Shown here: positions 15,408 through 24,307 of the stretch, piece after piece
How positions within the stretch are numbered: the stretch's first letter is position 1
Layout of the letters: the number at the start of each line of letters is the position of its first letter
Assembly: GCA_026125285.1 (NCBI GenBank)
Contig: JAHCLO010000011.1
Location: 1 to 64,000, forward strand
Source: Verrucomicrobiia bacterium
GTDB taxonomy: Bacteria > Verrucomicrobiota > Verrucomicrobiia > Limisphaerales > JADLHS01
Reading direction: 5' to 3'
Length of the DNA: 64,000 bases
Program-made: the position numbers and the translations under genes
Notes under the pieces: generated by a model
Told to the model about the DNA's origin: nothing
Databases searched by the model: none
What the model saw: only the letters and a program-made list of their open reading frames with translations

Positions 15408-16844
15408 CTACGCCAACAATTTCGGCACGAGCTCCCCAAACACGTCGGTCAAACGGAAGTCGCGGCCTTGGAAGCGATACGTCAGTTTCGTGTGATCGAA
15501 GCCCAACAGATGGAGAATCGTCGCGTGCAAATCGTGAACATGGACCTTGTCGCGGGTAACGTTGAAGCCGAATTCGTCTGACTCGCCGAGGGTGACGCCG
15601 CGTTTTATGCCGCCGCCCGCCAGCCACATGGTAAAACAATTGGGGTGGTGATCCCGTCCGTCGTCGCCGCCCTGCACCATGGGCGTGCGGCCAAACTCGC
15701 CGCCCCAGATCACCAGCGTGTCGTCCAACATTCCCCGTTGTTTGAGGTCTTTGATGAGCGCGGCGGCGGGCTGGTCCGTGTCACGACAATTCTTCTTCAA
15801 GTCGGCAACCAGATTCCCGTGTTGATCCCAGGCTTCATGAAAGATCTCCACGAAGCGCACGCCCTTCTCCACGAGCCGCCGCGCGAGCAGACAGGCATTG
15901 GCGAACGTGCCTTTGCCTGGCTCGGCGCCATAAAGTTCCAGCGTCGCTTTTGATTCCTTGGAAATGTCCATCAGTTCCGGCGCGGTGAGCTGCATTCGAT
16001 GCGCCAGTTCAAACGAGTTGATGCGCGTGGCAATCTCCGGATCCCCCACCACATCCAGCCGCTTTTCATTGAGCCGCTTGATCGTAGCGAGCGTGTCGCG
16101 CTGAATCTTCTGATCCACGCCCTTGGGATTCGAGAGATACAACACCGGATCGCCGACGCTGCGAAACATTACACCCTGATGCACCGAAGGCAGAAAGCCC
16201 GCGCCCCAATTCGACGCACCGCCGCTCGGTCCTTTGCTGCCGGTGCTGAACACCACGAACGCGGGCAGGTCCTGCGATTCATTGCCCAGCCCGTAGGTGG
16301 TCCACGCCCCCAGGCTGGGACGGCCAAACTGCTGCGAGCCGGTGCTCATCAGAATCTGTCCTGGCGCGTGATTGAACGCATCGGTGTGCATGGACTTGAC
16401 GATGGCGAGGTCATCCACGATTTCCGCGAGGTGCGGCAGCAATTCGGACAGCTCCGCGCCGCACTGGCCGTGTTGGGCGAATTTGAATTTTGGCCCCAGC
16501 AACGCGGCATCGGGATTGATGAACGCCGCGCGGTAGTCCTTGACGAGTTCGGCGGGCGGCGGCGTGCCGTTCCACTTCGTCAATTCCGGCTTGTGGTCAA
16601 ACAGTTCCAGGTGGCTTGGCGCTCCGGCCATGAACAGAAATATGACGCGCTTGGCCTTCCCGGGAAAATGCGGCTGCTTGGGTGACAAAGGATTCGCGAG
16701 TGCCGTCGGCGCGGCCCAACCGTTCTCCCGCAACAGCGCGCCGAGCGCAATGGCCCCCAAACCCACGCCGCATTGCTGAAAGAACCAGCGGCGGGTGATG
16801 GTTTTGGGATCAAAACCGCGGTAGAGATGGGATTGGCAGTTCAT
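15408..16844 (-). CDS. DUF1501 domain protein (sulfatase-like fold), Tat-exported
   Basis: 478 residues. The N-terminus holds a twin-arginine signal, [20 protein letters not shown], so the protein is probably exported folded. The rest is the DUF1501 domain: [20 protein letters not shown], then [14 protein letters not shown] and the closing [23 protein letters not shown]1501 proteins resemble alkaline-phosphatase/sulfatase folds and are very abundant in Planctomycetes and Verrucomicrobia, but no reaction has been established for them. The gene begins 2 bases after the stop of the DUF1549/DUF1553 cytochrome-like gene. This two-gene unit is a standard pairing, so the two probably work together at the cell surface. 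Confidence 0.93.
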   Translation of the reverse strand: MNCQSHLYRGFDPKTITRRWFFQQCGVGLGAIALGALLRENGWAAPTALANPLSPKQPHFPGKAKRVIFLFMAGAPSHLELFDHKPELTKWNGTPPPAELVKDYRAAFINPDAALLGPKFKFAQHGQCGAELSELLPHLAEIVDDLAIVKSMHTDAFNHAPGQILMSTGSQQFGRPSLGAWTTYGLGNESQDLPAFVVFSTGSKGPSGGASNWGAGFLPSVHQGVMFRSVGDPVLYLSNPKGVDQKIQRDTLATIKRLNEKRLDVVGDPEIATRINSFELAHRMQLTAPELMDISKESKATLELYGAEPGKGTFANACLLARRLVEKGVRFVEIFHEAWDQHGNLVADLKKNCRDTDQPAAALIKDLKQRGMLDDTLVIWGGEFGRTPMVQGGDDGRDHHPNCFTMWLAGGGIKRGVTLGESDEFGFNVTRDKVHVHDLHATILHLLGFDHTKLTYRFQGRDFRLTDVFGELVPKLLA

Positions 16845-16846
16845 GA

Positions 16847-19800
16847 CTATTCCTTCGTGATCGTCTCGTCCAGATTCAGCAACACGCGCGACACCACCGT
16901 ATAGGCGGCCAGTTGCGTGGGCGTGACCCCGGCGGGCAGGTTGGCAGGACTTTCATTTCGCCCGGTGGCCAGTTCGTGGGGATTGACCCAGCCGTCGCTG
17001 ATGTGGCCTTTGATCCGGTCAAGCAACGCCAGTAATTCCCGTTGTTCGGACTCCGCCGGCTGACGCGCAAGCATGCGCCGAAACGCGTAACGAATCCGGT
17101 CCACGTCCGTTTGGCCACCATCGGTCAGCGTCAAGCGCGCGAGCGCCTGGGCACACTCAACGAATTCCGTTTCGTTCAACGTCACCAGCGCCTGCAAGGG
17201 AGTATTCGAGCGCAATCGTTGCACGCAGGAGAAATCGCCGTTGGGCGCATCGAACGTGTGCAGCATGGGAAACGGCACTGAGCGGAACTTGAAGATGTAA
17301 AGACTGCGGCGATAGCGCTCGGGCACGGAGTCTTGCTTCCATGTTTTCGGCCCATAACTGGCGGGCGGTTGATAAAGAAACTCCGGCGACGGCGGGTAAA
17401 TGCTGCGTCCGCCCACGGCCGGATTGAGCAATCCGCTCGCGGCCAGGGCGATATCGCGCACGATCTCGCCCTCGACACGAAAGCGCGGGCCGCGCGCGAG
17501 CATCCGATTGTAGGCGTCACGTGCATAGAGTTCCGGCGTCACGCGGGAGGACTGGCGGTAAGTGGCGCTGGTCACGATCAGGCGGTGCAGGTGTTTGAGG
17601 GACCAGGGCTGAAGGGAGGACGAGCCAACGGTGATCGTCGGCTCCATGAACTCACACGCCAGCCAGTCGAGCAATTCAGGATGCGAAGGTGGTTCGGCGC
17701 GTGTGCCAAAATCTTCCGGCGTGGCAACCAATCCGGCGCCGAAGTAAGTCTGCCAGATCCGGTTCACCAGCGCGCGCGCGGTGGTGGGCGATTGCTTGTC
17801 CACCAACCAACGCGCCAGCGTGAGACGCGAGGTGTCGGCTTCCGCCGGCAAACGATGCAAAACCGTGGGCACTCCGGCCGCAACCTTGTTTGCCGGCTTG
17901 AGCCAGTCGCCGCGCCGGAACAAATGCGTGTCACGCCGCGCATCGTCGGGCGTCTCGCCGGAACGCGCCAGCAACGTCAACGTGGACGTGCCTTCCGGCC
18001 ATTGCTGCCACAACGCCTCAATCTGGTCGTTGGCCTCCTTGAACTCCGGCACGGTGCTGCGCCAGTAACTGAACACCGCCGCGAGCTGTGCCGGACTGCG
18101 TTCCGCGCGTGGAGTCTGGAGAATCTCCCTGACGTTGGCGGGCAACGGATCGGCGACTGCATTGGTTGCACTGGTCACGCTGATGCGGAAGCGGCCCAGA
18201 TTGTGATTCTGGTTATCATCGGAATTGGCGCCACCGTGATTCTGCTGAAGCCGAAAATCCAGCACCACACCGTGACTGAAGGCGATCGGCGTTTCCGGAA
18301 TGAACACCGCCTTGCGGGACTGATTGCGCCGCCCCGGTCCCGCGTCAATGCCCCACGCCGTATCGTCCTTGCCGTCTATCGCATAAGCCACCGGACCATA
18401 AACCCGCCGCTTGCCGGATCGGTCGGAGAATTCCGGCTCCAATTCTTTTTCCGCGTTGCTGAAATCGGCGGTGGCTGCAATGAACTTCACGGTCATTTTG
18501 TTGGTCGGGTTCTGCGCGTCCGTGGCTTCGACCTTGAATTCCGTGAGCGCAGCCATGCCCTGGAGCGAGCGGCCCGGTCCGTTGCAGGGAAGATTCGGAT
18601 CTGCCAACTGCTCGAGCTGAATCGCTCCAATGAACGGGAGTTGGCTCGTGCCTTTGAAGTGCGACGTCCATTTCGTGGGCGCGTAACCCGCCGCGCGCAC
18701 CGAGCCGTCCTCGTAGTAGTAATACCGCGCCGAGTTGTCACCGGCGTTGACGACGCGTACGGGGATCCAGTCCGGTTGATCATCTTTGACCCTGTCCTCC
18801 CACTGGTTCATGCGCTCTTCCCAATCCGGAGACGTGTGGCGCAATCCCGCTTCCAGTTCGCCGATCTGCCGACGGAGATTGGCGGCCAGCATCTGTTCGC
18901 CGGGCGTGTAAGCCATGGTCGAGGCTTCGTGATCGTTGTTCAGAAAGGCGAACAGTTGATAGTACTCCTCCTGGCTGATGGGATCGAACTTGTGATTGTG
19001 GCATTGCGCGCACTGGATGGTCAGGCCGAGCACGCTCTTGCCGATGGCATCCATGCGGTCGAACAATCCCTCCGTGCGAAACTGCTCCGGGTCAATCCCG
19101 CCTTCCTCGTTGAGCATCGCGTTGCGCAGAAAACCGGTGGCGACAACCTGATCTTGCGTGGCGCCGGGCAGTTGATCGCCGGCGATTTGTTCAATGATGA
19201 ACTGATCGTAAGGCAGGTCGCGATTGAGCGCGTTGATGACCCAGTCGCGATACGCCCAGATGAATCGCGGTTTATCCTTCTCGAACCCGTCCGAATCCGC
19301 GTAGCGCGCGGCATCGAGCCAGTGGCGTCCCCAACGTTCGCCGTAATGCAGTGAGGCCAGCAGTCGCTCGACCTGCCGCTCGTAAGCATCCGGGGAATGG
19401 TCGGCGAGATACGCGTCCACTTCGGCAATCGTTGGCGGCAGGCCGATGAGATCAAGGCTCAACCGGCGCAACAAGGTGATTTTGTCCGCTTCTGCCGCGG
19501 GCGGGATTTCTTCCTGCTCCAGCCGTTTGAGAATAAACCGATCAAGGGCGTTGCGCGGCCAGTTGGAGTTGCTGACTTCCGGCACCGTTGGCCGGTGCGG
19601 GGCGTTGAACGCCCAATGGTCCAGCCGCGCATCGTGAATTGAGGCGGCAGTATCCGGCCAGACTGCGCCTTGATCTATCCACGCCGTGAGCCGGGCGATT
19701 TGTTCCGCCGACAACGGATCGCGCTTCAAAGGCATCTGCTCGATCTCCGGATGTGTCCCTTTGACCACCTGAACCAACAGACTTTCCGCACCGTTCCCGG

Positions 19801-20053
19801 CCAGCATCACGCCGCCGGAGTCCCCGCCTTTGAACGCCTCCGCTTTGAGGTCGAGTCGGAGATTGCCACGTTGCTTTTCGGCGCCGTGACAACTGAAACA
19901 GTTCTCCGCGAGGATTGGTTTGATGTGCTCTTCAAAGTCCATCCGCTCGGTGGCGCCACTGATCGTGGCGGTCATCAACACGGCCAGTGGCGCGAGCGAG
20001 TACAACGCAAGCCGGGCGCAGTTGGATCCAAGTCGGGGTTGCACGCCCGACAA
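16847..20053 (-). CDS. PSCyt1-DUF1549-DUF1553 planctomycete-type cytochrome protein
   Basis: About 1068 residues. The reading frame opens with TTG at 20053, and a GTG at 20044 is also possible; a signal peptide ([20 protein letters not shown]) follows either. Domains: a PSCyt1 cytochrome c-like domain with heme motif CFSCH (about residues 52-56) and [10 protein letters not shown] at its end; DUF1549/PSCyt2 (about 160-370), which holds a second CAQCH; a beta-rich central region; and DUF1553/PSD1 (about 730-1010). These large exported proteins are paired with DUF1501 proteins in this phylum and are thought to belong to polymer breakdown at the surface; the true reaction is unknown. It is transcribed first in the two-gene operon. 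Confidence 0.93.
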   Translation of the reverse strand: MSGVQPRLGSNCARLALYSLAPLAVLMTATISGATERMDFEEHIKPILAENCFSCHGAEKQRGNLRLDLKAEAFKGGDSGGVMLAGNGAESLLVQVVKGTHPEIEQMPLKRDPLSAEQIARLTAWIDQGAVWPDTAASIHDARLDHWAFNAPHRPTVPEVSNSNWPRNALDRFILKRLEQEEIPPAAEADKITLLRRLSLDLIGLPPTIAEVDAYLADHSPDAYERQVERLLASLHYGERWGRHWLDAARYADSDGFEKDKPRFIWAYRDWVINALNRDLPYDQFIIEQIAGDQLPGATQDQVVATGFLRNAMLNEEGGIDPEQFRTEGLFDRMDAIGKSVLGLTIQCAQCHNHKFDPISQEEYYQLFAFLNNDHEASTMAYTPGEQMLAANLRRQIGELEAGLRHTSPDWEERMNQWEDRVKDDQPDWIPVRVVNAGDNSARYYYYEDGSVRAAGYAPTKWTSHFKGTSQLPFIGAIQLEQLADPNLPCNGPGRSLQGMAALTEFKVEATDAQNPTNKMTVKFIAATADFSNAEKELEPEFSDRSGKRRVYGPVAYAIDGKDDTAWGIDAGPGRRNQSRKAVFIPETPIAFSHGVVLDFRLQQNHGGANSDDNQNHNLGRFRISVTSATNAVADPLPANVREILQTPRAERSPAQLAAVFSYWRSTVPEFKEANDQIEALWQQWPEGTSTLTLLARSGETPDDARRDTHLFRRGDWLKPANKVAAGVPTVLHRLPAEADTSRLTLARWLVDKQSPTTARALVNRIWQTYFGAGLVATPEDFGTRAEPPSHPELLDWLACEFMEPTITVGSSSLQPWSLKHLHRLIVTSATYRQSSRVTPELYARDAYNRMLARGPRFRVEGEIVRDIALAASGLLNPAVGGRSIYPPSPEFLYQPPASYGPKTWKQDSVPERYRRSLYIFKFRSVPFPMLHTFDAPNGDFSCVQRLRSNTPLQALVTLNETEFVECAQALARLTLTDGGQTDVDRIRYAFRRMLARQPAESEQRELLALLDRIKGHISDGWVNPHELATGRNESPANLPAGVTPTQLAAYTVVSRVLLNLDETITKE

Positions 20054-20242
20054 TCTGCGTCAGGTCCGGGCCGGGAGTCGAGCGCGAAACAAAATTGATC
20101 GCCATGGTTTTTGGCCAGGTTGACAATCCTGTCAGCCGTGCTGCGCGGTATCTGGTCGAGCGCGGCGGCTGCCGTGGCTGGCATCAAACTCCAGACTCGT
20201 CAAGCGAACGAGCGGGATTAAGCTGGCCGCGTGCAGTCGTTG

Positions 20243-22090
20243 ATGAATTCCCGTCTGGTGCAGCGTGGGCTGGCGTTTGCCCGCGCGCATTGGCAACGGG
20301 CATTGTGGTGGCGCGACAAATTGCAATTTCGCGAGGAGGCCTTGCATCTGGCCCTGGCCGGAGGCGTGGGGGCGCTGGGTGGCTTGGTCAACCTGTTTTT
20401 CTTTTACGCCATCGAGCAGGGGAAACTGTTTCTGCTGCGCCGGCCAGGCGATCCGGTTGAAATTGCGGAAATGATCGGCCCGCTGGAACGCATGCTGATT
20501 CCCGCTGTGGGCGGACTGGCGGCCGGACTGGTGTTGCACTTCGGGCTGCGCCTGGCGGGCAGGAAGGGCGCGACCAATCTATTGGAGGCAGTGGTGGCCG
20601 GCGATGGCCGTCTGCCGTTCCGCGGCAATCTTGTGAAGGTGGCCTCCTCCCTGGTGAGCATCGGCACCGGGGCCTCAGTCGGACGCGAGGGCGGTATTAC
20701 ACAACTGACCGCGACGCTGGCATCCAAGCTGGGGCAACTGGCGAAGTGGCCGCCCTATCGGCTGCGCCTGCTGGTGGGTTGCGGGGCGGCCTCGGGCATC
20801 GCGGCGGCATACAACGCACCCATCGCCGGAGCGGTGTTCGCGGCACATATTGTCTTTGGCAATTTCTCCATGAGCCTGTTCGCACCACTGGTGTTTTCCT
20901 CAGTCGTTGCCACGATGGTGTCGCGAAGTTTTTTTGGCATCCAACCCTGGTATGAAGTGCCGGCGTACGAATTCACGAGCGTCATGCAATTGCCGTGGTT
21001 CGTCTTGCTGGGCGTGATCGCAGGACTGGTGGGCGCCATCTTCCTGAAGATGATCCGCCGCTGCGAAGTCCGCTTTGGCAATCTGCAATGGCCGATCTAC
21101 GCGAAGCTGGCCCTGAGCGGTTTGATCGTTGGCTTGATCGCCCTCAGTTTTCCAGGTGTGTGGGGCAACGGTTACGTCGTCACCAACCGGATATTGCACG
21201 AAGAATTCGACCGCTTGGCGGCCCCATGGTTGTATGGTGCGTTCGCCCCGGGAACGGAGGCGTTGTTGTTCCTGGCCGGCTTGTTTCTAGCCAAACTGCT
21301 GGCCACCGCGGCCACCGTGGGGTCGGGCGTGGTCGGCGGCGTGTTCACACCCACGTTGTTCATCGGAGCGAGTCTCGGCGCGCTGTTTGGCACGGTGCTC
21401 CACACGTTGGGCTGGGCTTCGCCGCTGCCGACGAGCACTTTTGCGTTGGTGGGCATGGGCAGCGTCCTGGCGGCGACCACGCGCTCCCCGTTTCTGGCCA
21501 TGATCATGGTGTTTGAAATCTCGTTGGATTATTCGCTGATGCCGCCGTTGATGCTGGGGTGTGTGATGGCGATTCTCATGGCGGGCCGGCTGCATGGCGC
21601 TTCCATCTACACCGAGGCGCTACAGGCCAAGGGCATTGAACTCGAAGGTGACAGCACCGAGCCGGGGGTGGTGACCGAACAGAAAGTCGGCGACCTGATG
21701 GGCGTCCCGGTGGAACCGATCCGCGAAATCACCCCGCTCAAGGACATCGCCGCTCGATTTCTGAGTTGCTCGAACAACTTTCTGCCGGTGGTGGATGCGC
21801 AGGGGCGGTTGATCGGTATCGTGGCCTTGCAGGACTTGAAGGAACATCTCAGCGCCGGGGTGGAATTGCTGGCCGTGATTGCCTACGACGTGATGCGACC
21901 GCCGCCGAAATGCGTCACCCCCAATCAGCGTTTGATGGAGGTGCTGCCCGTGGTGCTGGAGAGTGAATTGCGGAATTTGCCAGTGGTGAACAGTTTCACG
22001 GAGAACCGGTTGGTGGGGAATCTGGCTCGCGGCGAGGTGTTGTCCATTCTCTCGGAAGCCATCGCCGCCAAAAGCCAACCGGGCGGGTGA
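20243..22090 (+). CDS. ClC-family chloride channel or antiporter with CBS domains
   Basis: 615 residues from the ATG at 20243; a GTG at 20231 would add four. About ten membrane helices (45-450) carry the ClC signatures GTGASVGREGG, containing the gating glutamate, and GGVFTPTLFIGAS. Two CBS domains (about 485-600; VGDLMGVPVEPIREITPLKD, then AYDVMRPPPKCVTPNQRLME) probably bind nucleotides and tune gating. Two deviations are visible. GREGP is GREGG here. In the helix after PIAGAVFAA the usually acidic position is His (FAAHIVFGNF, where many relatives have Glu). This leaves channel versus proton-coupled exchange undecided. It is divergent from the DUF1553 gene and has no operon partner. Confidence 0.92.
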   Translation: MNSRLVQRGLAFARAHWQRALWWRDKLQFREEALHLALAGGVGALGGLVNLFFFYAIEQGKLFLLRRPGDPVEIAEMIGPLERMLIPAVGGLAAGLVLHFGLRLAGRKGATNLLEAVVAGDGRLPFRGNLVKVASSLVSIGTGASVGREGGITQLTATLASKLGQLAKWPPYRLRLLVGCGAASGIAAAYNAPIAGAVFAAHIVFGNFSMSLFAPLVFSSVVATMVSRSFFGIQPWYEVPAYEFTSVMQLPWFVLLGVIAGLVGAIFLKMIRRCEVRFGNLQWPIYAKLALSGLIVGLIALSFPGVWGNGYVVTNRILHEEFDRLAAPWLYGAFAPGTEALLFLAGLFLAKLLATAATVGSGVVGGVFTPTLFIGASLGALFGTVLHTLGWASPLPTSTFALVGMGSVLAATTRSPFLAMIMVFEISLDYSLMPPLMLGCVMAILMAGRLHGASIYTEALQAKGIELEGDSTEPGVVTEQKVGDLMGVPVEPIREITPLKDIAARFLSCSNNFLPVVDAQGRLIGIVALQDLKEHLSAGVELLAVIAYDVMRPPPKCVTPNQRLMEVLPVVLESELRNLPVVNSFTENRLVGNLARGEVLSILSEAIAAKSQPGG

Positions 22091-22151
22091 AGGCCAGGGG
22101 CAAAGCAATACCGCCCGGTGAAACCCTCGCAGCCACACGACATTGATCCAC

Positions 22152-23126
22152 TCAGAGGAGCGCCAACGCACCCAACGCGACCGCAGTCAGCCAGATCAGC
22201 GCCACGGCCGTTGTCCGGCTCAAGCCCGCGCGCACCAAGCGATGGGAGAGGTGATTCGTATCGCCCACGTAAAACGGCTGGCCGTTGCGCCAACGCAGGA
22301 TCACCACCCAGGCCAGGTCCGCCAGCGGCACCGCCAGCACCAGTAGCGGCGTGATGACCGCCCACGGGCGGGGATTCAATTCGGAGTAGAAGTGCGGCAG
22401 GATCGCCAGCACCGCGAGCAGATAACCCACCAGATGACTGCCCGCGTCGCCCAGGAAGGCGGAGGCTTGGGGAAAGTTGTGCGGCAGAAATCCCAGCAGG
22501 GCGCCCGTTGTCAGGAAGGCGATGAGTGCCACGAGGTATTGGCCGTGGGTGGCGGCGACAATGCCGAACAGGCCCGCGGCAATTGCCCCCAACCCCGCGC
22601 ACAGCCCGTTCATGTTGTCCATGAAATTGAAGGCGTTGATGACGGTCAACAGCCACAGGATGGTGATGGCATAGCTGAACAAAACGCTGGGCACGAACAA
22701 CGTGATACGCACGCCGGTGGCGGCCACAAGCGCGGCGATGAACAACTGACCCGCAAACTTTGGCAGGGGCCGCAACTCGTGTTTGTCGTCCAGCCAGCCC
22801 AACAGGACGATGCCAATGGCGCCGCCGAGAATGGCGGCGAGTTGCCCTACCCGCCGGCCCAGGCCGTAGAGCAGCGCTTCCGCACCGGCAATTCTCCCGC
22901 CGTGGAGTTGCAGCACCAGCGCCGCCGCGAGCATCGGCAGCAGCAAACCCGTCAACACCGCCAACCCACCCGCGAGCGGAATGGGCGACTCATGGATTTT
23001 GCGGCGGCCGGGATCGTCCACCAGTCCCGTGCGCAAACACCATTTACGCCAGAGCGGTAGCGTCACCAAGGTGGTGGCAAATGCACTGGCAAACGCGGCC
23101 AGGTAGGCGTTGAAGGGGAAGTTCAT
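22152..23126 (-). CDS. Undecaprenyl-phosphate sugar-1-phosphate transferase (WecA/TagO/MraY family)
   Basis: 324 residues, about ten membrane spans. The ATG at 23126 overlaps the stop of the glycosyltransferase gene as ATGA, which decides the start. Motifs of the polyprenyl-phosphate HexNAc-1-phosphate transferases are present: VDDPGRRKIHESPIPLAGG (36-54), the magnesium-binding LDD (112-114), NAFNFMDNMNG (164-174) and the HLSHRL loop near the end. The enzyme would load a HexNAc-1-phosphate onto undecaprenyl phosphate at the inner membrane, starting O-antigen, teichoic-acid-like or exopolysaccharide assembly. Its coupling to a GT4 glycosyltransferase and a DUF2723 membrane protein points to a surface glycan. 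Confidence 0.9.
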   Translation of the reverse strand: MNFPFNAYLAAFASAFATTLVTLPLWRKWCLRTGLVDDPGRRKIHESPIPLAGGLAVLTGLLLPMLAAALVLQLHGGRIAGAEALLYGLGRRVGQLAAILGGAIGIVLLGWLDDKHELRPLPKFAGQLFIAALVAATGVRITLFVPSVLFSYAITILWLLTVINAFNFMDNMNGLCAGLGAIAAGLFGIVAATHGQYLVALIAFLTTGALLGFLPHNFPQASAFLGDAGSHLVGYLLAVLAILPHFYSELNPRPWAVITPLLVLAVPLADLAWVVILRWRNGQPFYVGDTNHLSHRLVRAGLSRTTAVALIWLTAVALGALALL

Positions 23127-24295
23127 GGGTGTTGCTTCCCGCAATCGCTGGCCAGTTTCACGTACAGCGTGTAAAGGCGATCCACCATGTGTCCGACTGA
23201 AAAATGTTCGCGCACGAAGGCTTGACCACGTTGGCCAAACTGGGTGCGCATTTGGGCATTGCCGGCCAATCCAGCCAGGCGCGCACTCAGGCCAGCCAGG
23301 TCGCCAGGGGGCACGAGAAAACCAGTAACATTGTCGAAACAGACTTCCCGGGCACCGTCACAATCGTAAGCCACGACCGGGCGCGCAGCGGCCAGTGCCT
23401 GGGGCAAGGCGCGCGGCAGGCCCTCGCGGCGCGACAAATGAACCACGAGGTCCATCATGCCGACCAACGGGGGTATTTCCGCAGGCGGCACCAGACCGGT
23501 GAAGATAAAGTGCTTCTCCAATCCGAGCACCCGCGCCAGGCCCTCAAAGCGGCTGCGCCACTCGCCGTCGCCCACCAGGAGGAATTTGATTTGCGCAGAG
23601 ATGGTCACCAGATGGCGCGCCACCCGGAACAGATCATCGTGGCCCTTGAGTTTGAAGAGCCGAGCAATCTTGCCAATTACGATGTCATCCGGTCGCAGCC
23701 CCCAGCGATCCCGTAATCGCAGGTCGTTGCGGGCGCCAAGGAAAGGCTGGAGTTCAAAGCCGCTGAAGACGCGGGTGTATTGCCCGGGCTGGCCGATACC
23801 GGCGGCCAGGTACTGACGCGTCATCGCGTCGGCCACGGTGACAAAGTGAGTGGTAACGCGAGCGGCGCGACGTTCTGCGGCGCGAAAAGCCGCATTGGCC
23901 AGCGCGCCTTGAAACGAACCAAACGAAGGTCCGTGAATGGTGTGAACGATGACGGGCACGCCGGCGCGGGCCGCGGCCAGTCGGCCCAACACGCCGGCTT
24001 TGCCACTGTGGGTGTGGACCAAATCGGGATGTTGCTGACGAAAATGCCGGGTCAGTTGCCGCCAGGCGAGCAGGTCTTTCCACGGATGCACAGGACGCAC
24101 AAGTTCCGGTAACCGCGTCAGCAGTTCCGGCGTGCGGGTGAAATAATCTTCCAGGGAACCTTCCGGACCCGCGGTGGGACCGGTGATAAGTCGCACCTCC
24201 ACTCCGGGTTTCTGTCGCAAACCCAGCACGGTGGCGATGGTGTTTTCCTGGGCGCCACCGACGATCAAACGGGTGATGACATGCGTGACGCGCAT
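23123..24295 (-). CDS. Glycosyltransferase family 4 protein
   Basis: 390 residues with a GT-B fold. The N-terminal half starts MRVTHVITRLIVGGAQENT, with the glycine-rich acceptor-site loop, and has DLVHTHSGKAGVLGRLAAA. The C-terminal half holds IGKIARLFKLKGHDDLFRVA, FLLVGDGEWR and the donor-site SRREGLPRALPQALAAARPVV, which takes the place of the usual E-x7-E signature. Start ATG at 24295. It overlaps the downstream WecA-type gene by 4 bases and follows the DUF2723 gene by 12 bases. Sugar donor and acceptor cannot be read from the sequence. It probably adds the second sugar of a lipid-linked glycan. Confidence 0.9.
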   Translation of the reverse strand: MRVTHVITRLIVGGAQENTIATVLGLRQKPGVEVRLITGPTAGPEGSLEDYFTRTPELLTRLPELVRPVHPWKDLLAWRQLTRHFRQQHPDLVHTHSGKAGVLGRLAAARAGVPVIVHTIHGPSFGSFQGALANAAFRAAERRAARVTTHFVTVADAMTRQYLAAGIGQPGQYTRVFSGFELQPFLGARNDLRLRDRWGLRPDDIVIGKIARLFKLKGHDDLFRVARHLVTISAQIKFLLVGDGEWRSRFEGLARVLGLEKHFIFTGLVPPAEIPPLVGMMDLVVHLSRREGLPRALPQALAAARPVVAYDCDGAREVCFDNVTGFLVPPGDLAGLSARLAGLAGNAQMRTQFGQRGQAFVREHFSVGHMVDRLYTLYVKLASDCGKQHP

Positions 24296-24307
24296 GGCGA
24301 CGCGTCG

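Noticed and set aside
14008..15639. A 543-codon open frame on the minus strand
   Set aside because: It is antisense to the M20 peptidase gene, whose catalytic motifs are complete; the opposite frame has none.
17333..19354. A 673-codon open frame on the + strand
   Set aside because: It runs antisense to the DUF1549/DUF1553 gene; its composition is Arg/His-rich and lacks any domain, as expected of an opposite-frame shadow in GC-rich DNA.
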